Positions 17,091 to 26,327 are shown, counted from the first letter of the stretch. The stretch is 35,975 bases of DNA from Chloroflexota bacterium (GCA_002721615.1 PBKW01000020.1:1-35975), one strand, 5' to 3'. The notes: a model not told the origin generated them from the sequence alone. Translations and numbers: made by a program.

Positions 17091-18389
17091 TTAAAATTTT
17101 AATCTAGAAAATATTTCATTTGTAAACCTTAAATAATATGAGTAATCGAACAAAGAAGAAAGTTCATTTTTTGTAAAATTATCATTGATTAACTTTTCTT
17201 TTTGTATTTCTTCTCTAAAGTTTTTTGAATTATCTACAGAATCCAATGCATGTTTTTGGATTGTTTTATAAGCTTGATCTCTAGAAATTCCTTTTTCTAC
17301 TAAAGCAAGCATGATTCTTTCAGAAAAAATTATTCCTCCTCCTTTATCAAGATTTTCGTACATCTTTTTAGGAAAAACATTCATTTTACTTATTATTTTT
17401 TCAAAAGTATCAATAATATAATCAGTTGCTAAAAATGAATCTGGGAAGATGATTCTTTCTGAAGATGAATGAGAAATATCTCTTTCATGCCATAAGGGGA
17501 TATTTTCTAGGGCAGTAATAGAGTTGGATCTTACTATTCTAGCAAGACCACAAATCCTTTCAGAAAGTTCTGGATTTCTTTTGTGTGGCATTGATGAAGA
17601 TCCAGTAGAGACAAATCCCTTAGTTCCAAATGGTTCTTGTACCTCTGCTATTTCTGTTCTTTGTAGTGCTCTGATTTCTGTTGCAAATTTTTCTATACTT
17701 GAACAAATTAATGATAATTTTTGAATACAATCTGCGTGTCTATCTCTTTGTATTATTTGATTAGAAACTGGTGCTGGCTTTAAACCTAAATACTTACATA
17801 CTTTTTCTTCTATTAATGGAGGAATACTAGCGTGGCTCCCAACTGGACCAGATATTTTTCCAACACTTATTACACTTCTTAATTGGTGAATTCTTTTTTC
17901 ATGTCTATTTAATTCATCCCACCAAAGGGCTAATTTTAATCCGAAACTCATAGGTTCAGCATGTATTCCATGAGACCTTCCTATACATGGAGTATTCTTA
18001 AATTCTATAGCTCTTTTTTTAATGGAATTTTTTAGTTTTTTAATGTCTTCATCAATAATTTCTAAACTTTTTACAAGTTGTAAGCTTAATGCAGTGTCTT
18101 TTACATCATTGGAAGTAAGACCATGGTGAATCCATCTTTTCTCATCACCTAAGCTTTCTCCTACTGCTCTTGTAAACGAAACTAAATCGTGTTTTGTTTC
18201 GGAAAACCAATTATCATATGATTTCTTATTGAATTTTGCTTTTTTAATTTTTTCTATATCACTCTTTGAAATTAAACCTGTTTCAGCCCAAGCCTGACAT
18301 GTAGCAATTTCAATTTGTAACCAAATATCAAATGTGGAATCTTCATCCCAAATAGATTTCATTTTTTTTCTACTGTATCTATCTATCAT
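17091..18389 (-). CDS. purB: Adenylosuccinate lyase PurB
   Basis: A 432-residue fumarase-superfamily lyase used twice in purine synthesis (SAICAR to AICAR, adenylosuccinate to AMP). Marks are HHGLTSNDVKDTALSLQL (TS-ND at 92-95), GRSHGIHAEPMSFG with the catalytic histidine around 140-143, and the signature loop GSSSMPHKRNPE carrying the mobile serine. Length is normal. It lies between purD and purC with gaps of only seven to eight bases. Confidence 0.97.
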   Translation of the reverse strand: MIDRYSRKKMKSIWDEDSTFDIWLQIEIATCQAWAETGLISKSDIEKIKKAKFNKKSYDNWFSETKHDLVSFTRAVGESLGDEKRWIHHGLTSNDVKDTALSLQLVKSLEIIDEDIKKLKNSIKKRAIEFKNTPCIGRSHGIHAEPMSFGLKLALWWDELNRHEKRIHQLRSVISVGKISGPVGSHASIPPLIEEKVCKYLGLKPAPVSNQIIQRDRHADCIQKLSLICSSIEKFATEIRALQRTEIAEVQEPFGTKGFVSTGSSSMPHKRNPELSERICGLARIVRSNSITALENIPLWHERDISHSSSERIIFPDSFLATDYIIDTFEKIISKMNVFPKKMYENLDKGGGIIFSERIMLALVEKGISRDQAYKTIQKHALDSVDNSKNFREEIQKEKLINDNFTKNELSSLFDYSYYLRFTNEIFSRLKF

Positions 18390-18396
18390 ATTTGTC

Positions 18397-19668
18397 CTAC
18401 GATAATGCTCTTTCTGATATATCTTTTCTAAAGTACATATTTTTAAAATAGATATTTTCTATATTTTTATATGCTTTATTTCTTGCTATAGTCATTGTTT
18501 TACCTATACCAACTGAAACTAAAACTCTACCACCATTTGTAGTGATTTTTCCATCATTTTCTATTTTTGTACCTGAATGAAAAATTAATGAATTACTAAT
18601 TGGGCTACTATTTAATTTTATTTCATGTCCAATTTTATAATTTTTAGGGTATCCTCCAGAGGTAATTACTACTCCTACACAATTATCATTATTCCATTTA
18701 ACAAGAGTTTTTTCATTGAGAGTCTTTTTTGCAGTATTATAACAAATTTCAAGAATGTCAGAATCTAATTTTGGAAGAATTACTTGTGTTTCAGGGTCTC
18801 CAAATCTACAATTAAATTCTAATACTTTAGGTCCATTACTTGTTAACATAATTCCTCCGTAAAGCATTCCGTGAAATGGCACATTTTCTTCAACTAGAGC
18901 TTTTGCAGTAGGGATCATTATTTCTTCACTAATAGTGTTTGAAAGATTTTCATTCCAAAATTCTGGTGGACTATAAGAACCCATTCCACCAGTGTTTAAG
19001 CCTTTATCTCCATCATGAGATCTTTTGTAATCACATGCTGAAATTTGAGAGGAAACAAATTTACCATTTACGAATGAAAATACGCTAACCTCTTTACCAA
19101 ATAACATTTCTTCAATGATAATTTTATTACCTGCATTTCCAAATTTCTTATCAATCAATATTTCTTTTAGAGCATTCATAGATTCTTCTTTATTATTTGT
19201 AAGAATTACTCCTTTTCCTGATGCCAATCCATCAGCTTTAATTACCCATGATATTTTTTTTTGAGACAAAATAAATTTTTTTGCTGAAGAAAAATCATTG
19301 AATGAAAAGAAATCTGCGGTAGGGATATTATGTTTTTTCATAATATTTTTTGCCCAAACTTTTGAAGTTTCAATTTGAGCAGCTTTTTTAGAAGGACCAA
19401 AAATTAATTGGTTTTCTGAGATGAATAGATCTACTATACCGTCTTCTAGTGGTGCTTCTGGACCTACTAAAGTTAGATCAATGTTGTTAGATTTTACAAA
19501 CTTTAAAATTTCTGTTTTTTGGGAAATATCTATTTCAATGTTTTTTCCCAATCCGTAAGTTCCTGCATTTCCAGGAGAGATAAAAAGATTTTTGAGTAGG
19601 GGACTATTTTTTACTTTCCAAGCTAAAGCATTTTCTCTTCCGCCATTTCCAATTATTAATACGTTCAT
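18397..19668 (-). CDS. purD: Phosphoribosylamine-glycine ligase PurD
   Basis: A 423-residue ATP-grasp enzyme making glycinamide ribonucleotide, step two of purine synthesis. Marks are the N-terminal IGNGGRENALAWKV, GPEAPLEDGIVD, the ATP-grasp lysine stretch VIKADGLASGKGV, GGMGSYSPP and FNCRFGDPETQVILP. A perfect GAGGAGGT ribosome site just before the ATG overlaps the end of the pentapeptide gene, giving PurD its own strong initiation within the polycistronic message. Confidence 0.97.
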   Translation of the reverse strand: MNVLIIGNGGRENALAWKVKNSPLLKNLFISPGNAGTYGLGKNIEIDISQKTEILKFVKSNNIDLTLVGPEAPLEDGIVDLFISENQLIFGPSKKAAQIETSKVWAKNIMKKHNIPTADFFSFNDFSSAKKFILSQKKISWVIKADGLASGKGVILTNNKEESMNALKEILIDKKFGNAGNKIIIEEMLFGKEVSVFSFVNGKFVSSQISACDYKRSHDGDKGLNTGGMGSYSPPEFWNENLSNTISEEIMIPTAKALVEENVPFHGMLYGGIMLTSNGPKVLEFNCRFGDPETQVILPKLDSDILEICYNTAKKTLNEKTLVKWNNDNCVGVVITSGGYPKNYKIGHEIKLNSSPISNSLIFHSGTKIENDGKITTNGGRVLVSVGIGKTMTIARNKAYKNIENIYFKNMYFRKDISERALS

Positions 19669-19678
19669 GAATACCTCC

Positions 19679-20068
19679 TCAAAAGATTTGATCTATCTTA
19701 ATCTTAAAAGGGCTTAGTAAACTCAAAACTTCTGGTGAACTGAATTTTGCGCCCTCTATAGAATTTTTTAAAGGATCTATATAGTAATTTATTGCTTCTT
19801 CGAAGTTACATTTGTCTAGCTTAGATAAAGAAAATCTAGAATCCATAAAATCTGTTTCTAAAAATTTAGATTTATCAAATTGTATTAAGGTGAGGTCAGA
19901 ATTCTTGAATTCACAATCTATGAATTCACATTCCCAAAATTGTGTTACTGTTAAATTACAGTTAACAAACTTACAATCTTCGAAATTACTTAATTCTACT
20001 CTACGACTATGAAGATCGAAATCAGTAAAATTTTCATTAGTATAATTACTATTGTTATTAATTTTCAT
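19679..20068 (-). CDS. Pentapeptide-repeat protein
   Basis: A 129-residue protein made almost wholly of pentapeptide repeats. F or L recurs every five residues (FTDFD, FEDCK, FVNCN, FWECE, FIDCE, FKNSD, FDKSK, FLETD, FMDSR), predicting a right-handed quadrilateral beta-helix of about four coils. The tail YYIDPLKNSIEGAKFS and LLSPFKIKI is the usual C-terminal cap of Qnr/MfpA-like relatives, so it may dimerise. It is shorter than Qnr proteins (about 214-218). ATG 20068 overlaps the guaA stop as ATGA; an in-frame GTG two codons earlier exists. Gyrase protection or a scaffold role are both only guesses. Its place between guaA and purD is notable. Confidence 0.85.
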   Translation of the reverse strand: MKINNNSNYTNENFTDFDLHSRRVELSNFEDCKFVNCNLTVTQFWECEFIDCEFKNSDLTLIQFDKSKFLETDFMDSRFSLSKLDKCNFEEAINYYIDPLKNSIEGAKFSSPEVLSLLSPFKIKIDQIF

Positions 20069-21723
20069 TCCCACTCAATAGTTCCAGGAGGTTTACTAGT
20101 AATGTCATATACTACTCTATTGATTTCAGGTACTTCGTTAACTATTCTTGTAGAAATATCTCCCAATAAATCATATGGAAGTCTAGCCCAATCTGCGGTC
20201 ATAGCATCTTCACTTTGCACGCATCTAAGAGCAACAACATAGTTATAAGTTCTTTGATCTCCCATTACACCAACTGTTTGAGTATTAGTTAATACTGCAA
20301 AGCTTTGCCATAATTCATTGTAAACATCATTCTTTTTAATTTCGTTCATTACTATCCAGTCAACATTTTTTAAAATTCTTAACTTTTCTGAAGTTACTTC
20401 ACCAATAATTCTTATTGCTAAACCAGGACCTGGAAATGGTTGTCTATTAATAATCTCTTTATCTAATTTTAATTCTAATCCAGCTAAACGAACTTCATCT
20501 TTAAACATGAATTTTAAAGGTTCAATTAAACGCATTTTCATGTTTTCAGGTAACCCTCCTACATTATGGTGAGTTTTTATTTTGTCGCTTGTTGACATAT
20601 CTGAAGTTTTTGACTCAATTACGTCAGGATATAGTGTTCCTTGTGCTAAAAATTCAACATTACCTAGTTTTGAAGAATGTTCTTCAAATACCGATACAAA
20701 TTCCCTTCCAATAATTTTCCTTTTTTCTTCAGGATCAGTGACTCCCTTAAGAGCTGAAATAAAAGTTTTTGATGCATTAATGAATTTTAAATTTAACCCA
20801 AATTTTCCTTCAAAAACTTTTCTTATTCTTTCAGGTTCTTCTTTTCTCATTAAACCATTATCTACAAAAATACATGTAAGCTTTTTTCCTATTGCTTTAT
20901 CGAGTAATATTGCAACTACAGATGAATCTACTCCTCCTGAAAGGGCACAAATTACTTTAGAATCACCAACTTGTTCGCGAATATTTTTTATTGAGTGCTC
21001 AACTACACTTTTCGGGATCCAATTTTTCGGGCAATCACATATTGAAATAAAATTATCTATGATTAGTTTTCCTTGAGGAGTATGAGTAACTTCTGGATGA
21101 AATTGTATTCCTATGTAGTTGGAATCATTAGCTATTACAGAGTTTTGACTATTTTCAGAGAAAGCATAAGATTTAAATCCAGGAGGAAGTTTAATGATTT
21201 TATCTCCGTGGCTCATCCATACTGGAATATTATTTTTTAAACCTTCAAGAATTTTATGTTTTTTTGAGACGGTAATTGTAGAATATCCGTACTCTCTTTT
21301 TGAGCTTTCTGAAACTTTTCCTCCTAGTTGAAAGCTTAATGCTTGCATTCCATAACATATACCAAGAATTGGAAGATTTAATCCGAAAATCCAATCCGGG
21401 ATTTTAGGACTATTTTTTTGATAAATACTAGATGGCCCTCCTGATAAAATTATTCCTTTAATATCTATAGAAGTAATATCATTTAAATTTGATTTAGAGT
21501 TTACTATTTCACAATAAGTGTTTAATTCCCTGATTCGCCTAGCTATCAATCTACTATATTGAGATCCAAAGTCTACAATTAAAATTCCAGGTTGAAATAA
21601 TTTGTCTTTATCTAGTTTTGATTTACTCTCATTTTTAGATAGTTTTTGTGCAATGCTTAAGTAAGTTCCAACTTCTAAGTCATCTGAAGCTGAAATTCTT
21701 TTTGATTCTTCAGGATTTACCAT
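20065..21723 (-). CDS. guaA: GMP synthase (glutamine-hydrolysing) GuaA
   Basis: A 552-residue GMP synthase that aminates XMP using glutamine. The class I amidotransferase domain begins at ILIVDFGSQYSRLIARR (47-63) and has the triad C123 (GICYGMQ), H209 and E211 (QFHPEV). The ATP-pyrophosphatase domain has the PP-loop ALSGGVDSSVVA, and the dimerisation domain ends with SKPPGTIEWE. About 46 residues precede the usual family start and contain no internal ATG, GTG or TTG before the conserved core, so the charged N-terminal extension seems real. It heads the purine unit; a TATAAT box lies only five bases before the ATG, so the message may be leaderless. Confidence 0.96.
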   Translation of the reverse strand: MVNPEESKRISASDDLEVGTYLSIAQKLSKNESKSKLDKDKLFQPGILIVDFGSQYSRLIARRIRELNTYCEIVNSKSNLNDITSIDIKGIILSGGPSSIYQKNSPKIPDWIFGLNLPILGICYGMQALSFQLGGKVSESSKREYGYSTITVSKKHKILEGLKNNIPVWMSHGDKIIKLPPGFKSYAFSENSQNSVIANDSNYIGIQFHPEVTHTPQGKLIIDNFISICDCPKNWIPKSVVEHSIKNIREQVGDSKVICALSGGVDSSVVAILLDKAIGKKLTCIFVDNGLMRKEEPERIRKVFEGKFGLNLKFINASKTFISALKGVTDPEEKRKIIGREFVSVFEEHSSKLGNVEFLAQGTLYPDVIESKTSDMSTSDKIKTHHNVGGLPENMKMRLIEPLKFMFKDEVRLAGLELKLDKEIINRQPFPGPGLAIRIIGEVTSEKLRILKNVDWIVMNEIKKNDVYNELWQSFAVLTNTQTVGVMGDQRTYNYVVALRCVQSEDAMTADWARLPYDLLGDISTRIVNEVPEINRVVYDITSKPPGTIEWE

Positions 21724-21797
21724 TTTTGATTATAAATAAAATTAATTTATTATTGATGATATTGTTTAACTTATATAATCAATTAAGGTTACATAAA
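21724..21797. promoter_or_regulatory. Divergent promoter region, guaA (left) / tsaC (right)
   Basis: Two TATAAT boxes face outward from this 74-base gap. Rightward: TATAAT at 21774-21779 with TTGATG 15 bases upstream (21753-21758), which would start a transcript near 21786 and so favours the TTG 21798 start of tsaC over ATG 21756. Leftward: TATAAT read on the minus strand at 21734-21729, which would start transcription at about the guaA ATG. Neither has a good -35; both are inferred from consensus only. Confidence 0.4.
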
Positions 21798-22430
21798 TTG
21801 TTAGAAAAAGAGTATATAAATTATTCATTAAATAAACTGAAAGCCCATGGTGTAATTGTAACTCCTACAGATACATTCTATGGAATTTCTTGTGATGCTT
21901 TTGATTCTTTAGCTGTTGATAAAATTTTTAAAATAAAAAAAAGACCTAAAGACCAACTTTTGCCTGTTTTAATTTCTGAAAAAAATGAATTGAATCGATT
22001 AGGAGTAAAAAATAATGAAATTATAGATATTTTGACAGATAATTTTTGGCCAGGAGCTCTAACCATTATTCTAAAAAGTGAAGCTCAATTTCCCAATACT
22101 ATACAGGATGATTTAGGTTTTGTTGGTTTTAGAGTTCCTGATATTTCTTTTACTAGAAATTTGATTAAAGAGTTAGGTAATCCTATTACAGGAACTAGTG
22201 CGAATATTTCTGGAAAAAAAGAAAGTAAAGATATTTCTGTAATAAAGAATTATTTTCAGAAAGGAGAAATTGATTTTTATGTTGATTTAGAATGTGGAAA
22301 AGCTAAATACTCTTCAACAGTAATAAAAATTATTGATAATAAATTTTCAATAATTAGACAAGGTGCAATAATGAAAAAAGAAATAATAAAAAAAGTTCCA
22401 AAACTAATTTATTCTGAAGATCTGTTATAG
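21798..22430 (+). CDS. tsaC: L-threonylcarbamoyladenylate synthase (Sua5/YrdC/YwlC)
   Basis: A 210-residue YrdC-domain protein that makes threonylcarbamoyl-AMP from threonine, bicarbonate and ATP for the t6A37 base of ANN-decoding tRNAs. Marks are IVTPTDTFYGISCDA, the KIKKRPKDQLLPVLI basic stretch, FWPGALTIIL, GFVGFRVPD and ITGTSANISG. There is no C-terminal Sua5 domain. I chose TTG 21798, with AAGG nine bases upstream and family-like N-terminal length. The in-frame ATG 21756 adds 14 residues but lies upstream of the likely transcription start. It heads the long rightward unit. Confidence 0.92.
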   Translation: MLEKEYINYSLNKLKAHGVIVTPTDTFYGISCDAFDSLAVDKIFKIKKRPKDQLLPVLISEKNELNRLGVKNNEIIDILTDNFWPGALTIILKSEAQFPNTIQDDLGFVGFRVPDISFTRNLIKELGNPITGTSANISGKKESKDISVIKNYFQKGEIDFYVDLECGKAKYSSTVIKIIDNKFSIIRQGAIMKKEIIKKVPKLIYSEDLL

Positions 22431-22440
22431 GTGAAATTTT

Positions 22441-23466
22441 ATGGTTGAATTAAAAATTGATTTAAATGAATTTGAAAAGTTTATTAATGAATTTGTTAAT
22501 AGAGATATTGAATTATATACAATCATTAAATATCAACTTGGTATTTGTGATGAATATGGACAAGATTTAAATGAATCAGTAATTAAAGAAAGAAATTTTG
22601 CGATTTTGACTTTAATGGTAAATAAAATTCTAATGAATGATTCTCAAAAATCAATTCCTTTAGCATCTGGCATAGAATTATTAGGTAATTCTTGGTATGT
22701 TCATGGAGATGTTCAGTCCGGTATTACTCATAGAAATCATAAACCTTCTGTTTGGTGGATTTGGGGTCCTGCTCAAGCTATAAATGCTGGTGATGGCTTT
22801 CATGCATTAGCAAGATTAGTGATAGTAGATAATTCTGAAAATTATGGTGATGAAAAAATTTTAATAGCTTTAAATAGATTTGATTTAGCATTCTTAGATT
22901 TATCAGAAGGTGAAAGCTTAGATATTAGTTTTCAAGATAAACCTATTGTAACTATTGAAGAATATATGAAAATGGTAAAAAAAAGATCCGGATCTTTAAC
23001 AGGTTGTGCATTTGAATTTGGACTTTTAGGATCAGATTTACCTGAATCAATGAATGATGAACAAATAAAGATTTTCAATCAAATTGGGTCAAATTATGGG
23101 GTTTTTTCTCAATTACGAGATGATTGGAAGACAATTTTTGAATCTGAAACTCCAAGTCCACAATTATTTCATAGGTTTACTTCTAAGAAGAAAAACATTC
23201 CTGTTTTATATGGGCTAGAATTTGAATCCGCAACTATTAAGAGACAGATAGGAGAAATATACCTTAAAAGAGTATTAGAAGAAGAAGATAGAAAACAAAT
23301 TGCAAAATTAATACTTAATACTGATTTTCAAAATTATTATAAAAATTTAATACAAGAAATTAAAAAAGAGTTATTTTTTGATGTTGATAGATCTTTTTTG
23401 TCTTACAATCAAAAAACATTATTAAAATCCTTTTTTGAAAAACAATATTTCGATTTAGAAATCTGA
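22441..23466 (+). CDS. Degenerate trans-isoprenyl diphosphate synthase homologue
   Basis: A 341-residue protein of the all-alpha polyprenyl synthetase family. The region around the first aspartate motif aligns well in sense (HGDVQSGITHRNHKPSVW, then WGPAQAINAGD), but the usual DDxxD is GDVQS (89-93), so only D90 remains. The second motif reads RDDWKT (D227, D228) with the last aspartate lost. KNIPVLYGLE (251-260) matches the usual KSLPVVYAL. The loss of metal ligands means it may not make prenyl diphosphates, or does so poorly. It lies between tsaC and pgk; its stop overlaps the pgk start by one base. It could be an inactive partner subunit or have a new role. The family is sure, activity doubtful. 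Confidence 0.8.
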   Translation: MVELKIDLNEFEKFINEFVNRDIELYTIIKYQLGICDEYGQDLNESVIKERNFAILTLMVNKILMNDSQKSIPLASGIELLGNSWYVHGDVQSGITHRNHKPSVWWIWGPAQAINAGDGFHALARLVIVDNSENYGDEKILIALNRFDLAFLDLSEGESLDISFQDKPIVTIEEYMKMVKKRSGSLTGCAFEFGLLGSDLPESMNDEQIKIFNQIGSNYGVFSQLRDDWKTIFESETPSPQLFHRFTSKKKNIPVLYGLEFESATIKRQIGEIYLKRVLEEEDRKQIAKLILNTDFQNYYKNLIQEIKKELFFDVDRSFLSYNQKTLLKSFFEKQYFDLEI

Positions 23467-24647
23467 TGAATTTAAAAAATATTCAAAATATAGTTGAAGA
23501 TTTTAAAGGGCAGAAGGGAAAAACTGTTTTACTGAGATGTGATTTAAATATCACTAAAGAAGATAATACTAGAATATTAATTTTAAAACCTACTATTGAT
23601 TTTTTATTAAAACAGGATTTTATTTCTAAAATAATTATTTGTTCTCATTTTGGTCGTCCAAAAGGAAATTTAGAAGATTTCAAGAATTTTTCACTTTTGA
23701 ATAATGTTCTTCCTCAATTAAAAAAAATTTGGGAAGTTTTTATTCTAGATTGGCCTAATGCTAATTCTTACCAAGAAAAGCAATTTAATGAAATTCCGTT
23801 TCAAAATTATCAAAATATTTCTTCTCAAAAACCTATAATTTTATTAGAAAATTTAAGATTTCATCCTGGAGAAGAGACTAATGATTTTAATTTCGCTCAA
23901 ACTTTAGCAAGTTTATCGGATTTCTACGTTAATGATGCCTTTAGTGTATCTCACAGAAACCATGCTTCTGTTTCTTCAATATGTGATTTTTTACCTTCAT
24001 ATTCAGGTTTTTTACTTCAAAAAGAAATGGAAGTTATAAAAAATTTGAATAATAATGAAAAAGGTTTCACGACTTTAATAGTTGGTGGTGCAAAAATTGA
24101 AGATAAAATTGGAATAATAAGTAATTTATTGGATAAAGTTGATAAGATTTTAATAGGAGGGGGGATGATAAAATCTTTTTTACAAAAGAATTTTATTAAT
24201 AATGAGATTTCTAAAAAAATTATGAATAATTATGACAAATTTCTTTTACCTCAAGATATTATTGAAGCTGAAGAATTTTCTAATGATACTAATACAAAAA
24301 TTATTGATATATCTTCCTTTTCAGATTCTGGAATTATCATGGATATAGGGCCTCAGACTATATCAAACTATACTTCATTAATTAATCAATCTGATTATAT
24401 CATTTGGAATGGTAGCATGGGTGTGTTTGAATGGCCAAAATTTGAAAGAGGTACAAAAGAAATTGCACTATCAGTATCTCGAAATTACTCTGCTAGAAAA
24501 TATGCTGGAGGAGGTTCCACTATAGAAGCTATAAATAAATTTAATTTAAAAGATGGTTTTACACACATTTCTAGTGGGGGAGGTGCTTTCTTAGCTGCTT
24601 TAGAAGGAGAGTATTTACCTGGAATAAAACCTTTATTGGCGGATTAA
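23466..24647 (+). CDS. pgk: Phosphoglycerate kinase
   Basis: A 393-residue glycolytic kinase that makes ATP from 1,3-bisphosphoglycerate. Marks are VLLRCDLNI (the substrate-binding start, normally RVDxNVP), SHFGRPKG, LLENLRFHPGEE, YVNDAFSVSHRNHAS, the IVGGAKIEDKIG hinge, IGGGMIKSFL, WNGSMGVFE and the C-terminal SSGGGAFLAALEG. ATG 23466 shares a base with the previous stop (TGATG). tpiA follows after one base. Confidence 0.96.
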   Translation: MNLKNIQNIVEDFKGQKGKTVLLRCDLNITKEDNTRILILKPTIDFLLKQDFISKIIICSHFGRPKGNLEDFKNFSLLNNVLPQLKKIWEVFILDWPNANSYQEKQFNEIPFQNYQNISSQKPIILLENLRFHPGEETNDFNFAQTLASLSDFYVNDAFSVSHRNHASVSSICDFLPSYSGFLLQKEMEVIKNLNNNEKGFTTLIVGGAKIEDKIGIISNLLDKVDKILIGGGMIKSFLQKNFINNEISKKIMNNYDKFLLPQDIIEAEEFSNDTNTKIIDISSFSDSGIIMDIGPQTISNYTSLINQSDYIIWNGSMGVFEWPKFERGTKEIALSVSRNYSARKYAGGGSTIEAINKFNLKDGFTHISSGGGAFLAALEGEYLPGIKPLLAD

Positions 24648-24648
24648 A

Positions 24649-25416
24649 ATGAGAGAAAAATTATTAATTGCAAACTGGAAAATGAATTTTTCAATTAAAA
24701 ATTCTATAAAAATATTTGAAGAAATGAAAAAAAAATCACTTGAATTTAATTTTTCAAATAATAATTTAAAAATCATTATTTGTTCTCACTATTTATCAAC
24801 AAAATCATTATATGATATTTCTGTAGAAAATTTATTTCTTGGAGTACAAAATATTACTCATTTATCTCAAAATGAAGGTCCTTTTACAGGTGAAATATCT
24901 GCAGAATTAGTTAAAGACTATGTTGATTATTCTATTATTGGACATTCTGAAAGAAGAAATCTTTTACATGAATCAAATTTTAATATTTCTGAAAAATTAG
25001 CATCGTGTGTAAATGTTAATATTAACCCAATACTTTGTGTTGGTGAGAATGAAGAAACTAGATTAAAGTCCAATCATATTGATTTTGTATTGAATCAATT
25101 AACTGATTCTCTAAAGGGTTTTAAAAATTGGGATACTTTAAAAGTTGCATATGAACCTTTATGGGCTATTGGTACAGGTGTGCCATGTGAACCAAATGAT
25201 GCTAAAGAAATGATTCAAGCTATAAGATCTGAACTAAATAATCTTTCTAATACTAATGAAATTCCTATTTTGTATGGAGGTAGTGTCTCTAGTACTAATA
25301 TTAGTAATTTGATTGATTCTGGAGAAATTGATGGAGCATTAATTGGTTCTTCTAGTATGGATCCAGAAGAATTTTTTAAAATTATAGATATATGTAGATC
25401 AATTTGGAAAATATAA
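24649..25416 (+). CDS. tpiA: Triosephosphate isomerase
   Basis: A 255-residue TIM barrel interconverting dihydroxyacetone phosphate and glyceraldehyde 3-phosphate. The catalytic residues are K11 (NWKMN), H99 (IIGHSERR) and E169 (AYEPLWAIGTG), and the phosphate-gripper LYGGSVSSTN and DGALIGSSS follow. All are intact. It forms the usual pgk-tpiA pair; gap is not in this stretch. The end overlaps miaA by 13 bases. Confidence 0.97.
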   Translation: MREKLLIANWKMNFSIKNSIKIFEEMKKKSLEFNFSNNNLKIIICSHYLSTKSLYDISVENLFLGVQNITHLSQNEGPFTGEISAELVKDYVDYSIIGHSERRNLLHESNFNISEKLASCVNVNINPILCVGENEETRLKSNHIDFVLNQLTDSLKGFKNWDTLKVAYEPLWAIGTGVPCEPNDAKEMIQAIRSELNNLSNTNEIPILYGGSVSSTNISNLIDSGEIDGALIGSSSMDPEEFFKIIDICRSIWKI

Positions 25417-26324
25417 CTAAAATTCCAACAATAATTGGCCCAACCGGAGTAGGGAAGTCATCTTTAAGCTTTGAATTAGCTAAGACAATTTCTGGAGAGA
25501 TTATTAATACTGACAAAAGTCTATTTTATAAGCTTCTTAATATAGGAATTGATAAACCGACAGAAGCTAAAATGGATCTGATTAAACATCATTTGATTGA
25601 TTTTTTAAATCCCAAGTCTAGATTTAGCCTATTAGAATTTCTTGAATTAGTGAATTTTAAAATTAATACTTTTGAAAAAAAAGGTATTACACCAATTTTA
25701 GTTGGAGGAAGTGGTCAATATATTATGGCGTTGTTGGAAAATTGGAAAGTACCAAAGGAGAAGCCTGATGAAAAATATAGAGAAAAATTAGTATTATTAT
25801 CTGAAGAAAAAGGAAAAGATTTTTTATATAAAAAACTCAAAAAAGAATTTCCATCTATTGCTGAAAATATTGATAAAAATAATACTAGAAGAGTAATTAG
25901 AGGATTTGAAGTTGGTCGTTCCGGATTTAAATTAGAAAAACAACAGGAGAAAAGAGAATTTACTAAATTTAAAGTTTATGGTTTAACTATGGACAGAGGA
26001 CTATTATATAAAAAAATTGATAGTAGAATTGAAAAAATGTTTAAAAATGGTTGGGTTGAAGAAGTGGAAAATTTAATTTCTAAGGGATTAAATAAAAAAT
26101 CTCCATCATTTAAGAGTATTGGTTATAGTGAAGTATATTCATTTATTAAAGAAGAAATATCTTTTGATGATGCAGTTAATCAAATTAAAAAATCTACTAG
26201 AAATTTAATTAGGCATCAATATAATTGGTTTAAATTAACTGATAATAGAATTCGATGGATTGATATAAGTGGAAAAAATGACAATAATTATGCATTAAAT
26301 ATTATTTTAAATGATTTGAGATGA
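25404..26324 (+). CDS. miaA: tRNA dimethylallyltransferase MiaA
   Basis: A 306-residue enzyme that prenylates A37 of UNN-decoding tRNAs. The P-loop GPTGVGKSS (12-20), a TDKSLFYKLLNIGIDKPT stretch equivalent to DSxxxYxxxxIGTAKP, the HHLID segment, LVGGSGQY, and TRRVIRGFEV are all present. ATG is lacking at the right place; TTG 25404 gives the family's normal N-terminus and overlaps the tpiA end by 13 bases. No Shine-Dalgarno is seen, so initiation probably depends on coupling. It is a second tRNA-37 modifier in the same unit as tsaC. Confidence 0.94.
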   Translation: MENITKIPTIIGPTGVGKSSLSFELAKTISGEIINTDKSLFYKLLNIGIDKPTEAKMDLIKHHLIDFLNPKSRFSLLEFLELVNFKINTFEKKGITPILVGGSGQYIMALLENWKVPKEKPDEKYREKLVLLSEEKGKDFLYKKLKKEFPSIAENIDKNNTRRVIRGFEVGRSGFKLEKQQEKREFTKFKVYGLTMDRGLLYKKIDSRIEKMFKNGWVEEVENLISKGLNKKSPSFKSIGYSEVYSFIKEEISFDDAVNQIKKSTRNLIRHQYNWFKLTDNRIRWIDISGKNDNNYALNIILNDLR

Positions 26325-26327
26325 ATT

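Noticed and set aside
20582-21076. A 164-codon open frame on the plus strand opposite guaA
   Set aside because: It is wholly inside the well-supported guaA gene on the other strand, has no recognisable domain and a serine/phenylalanine-rich composition typical of antisense reading.
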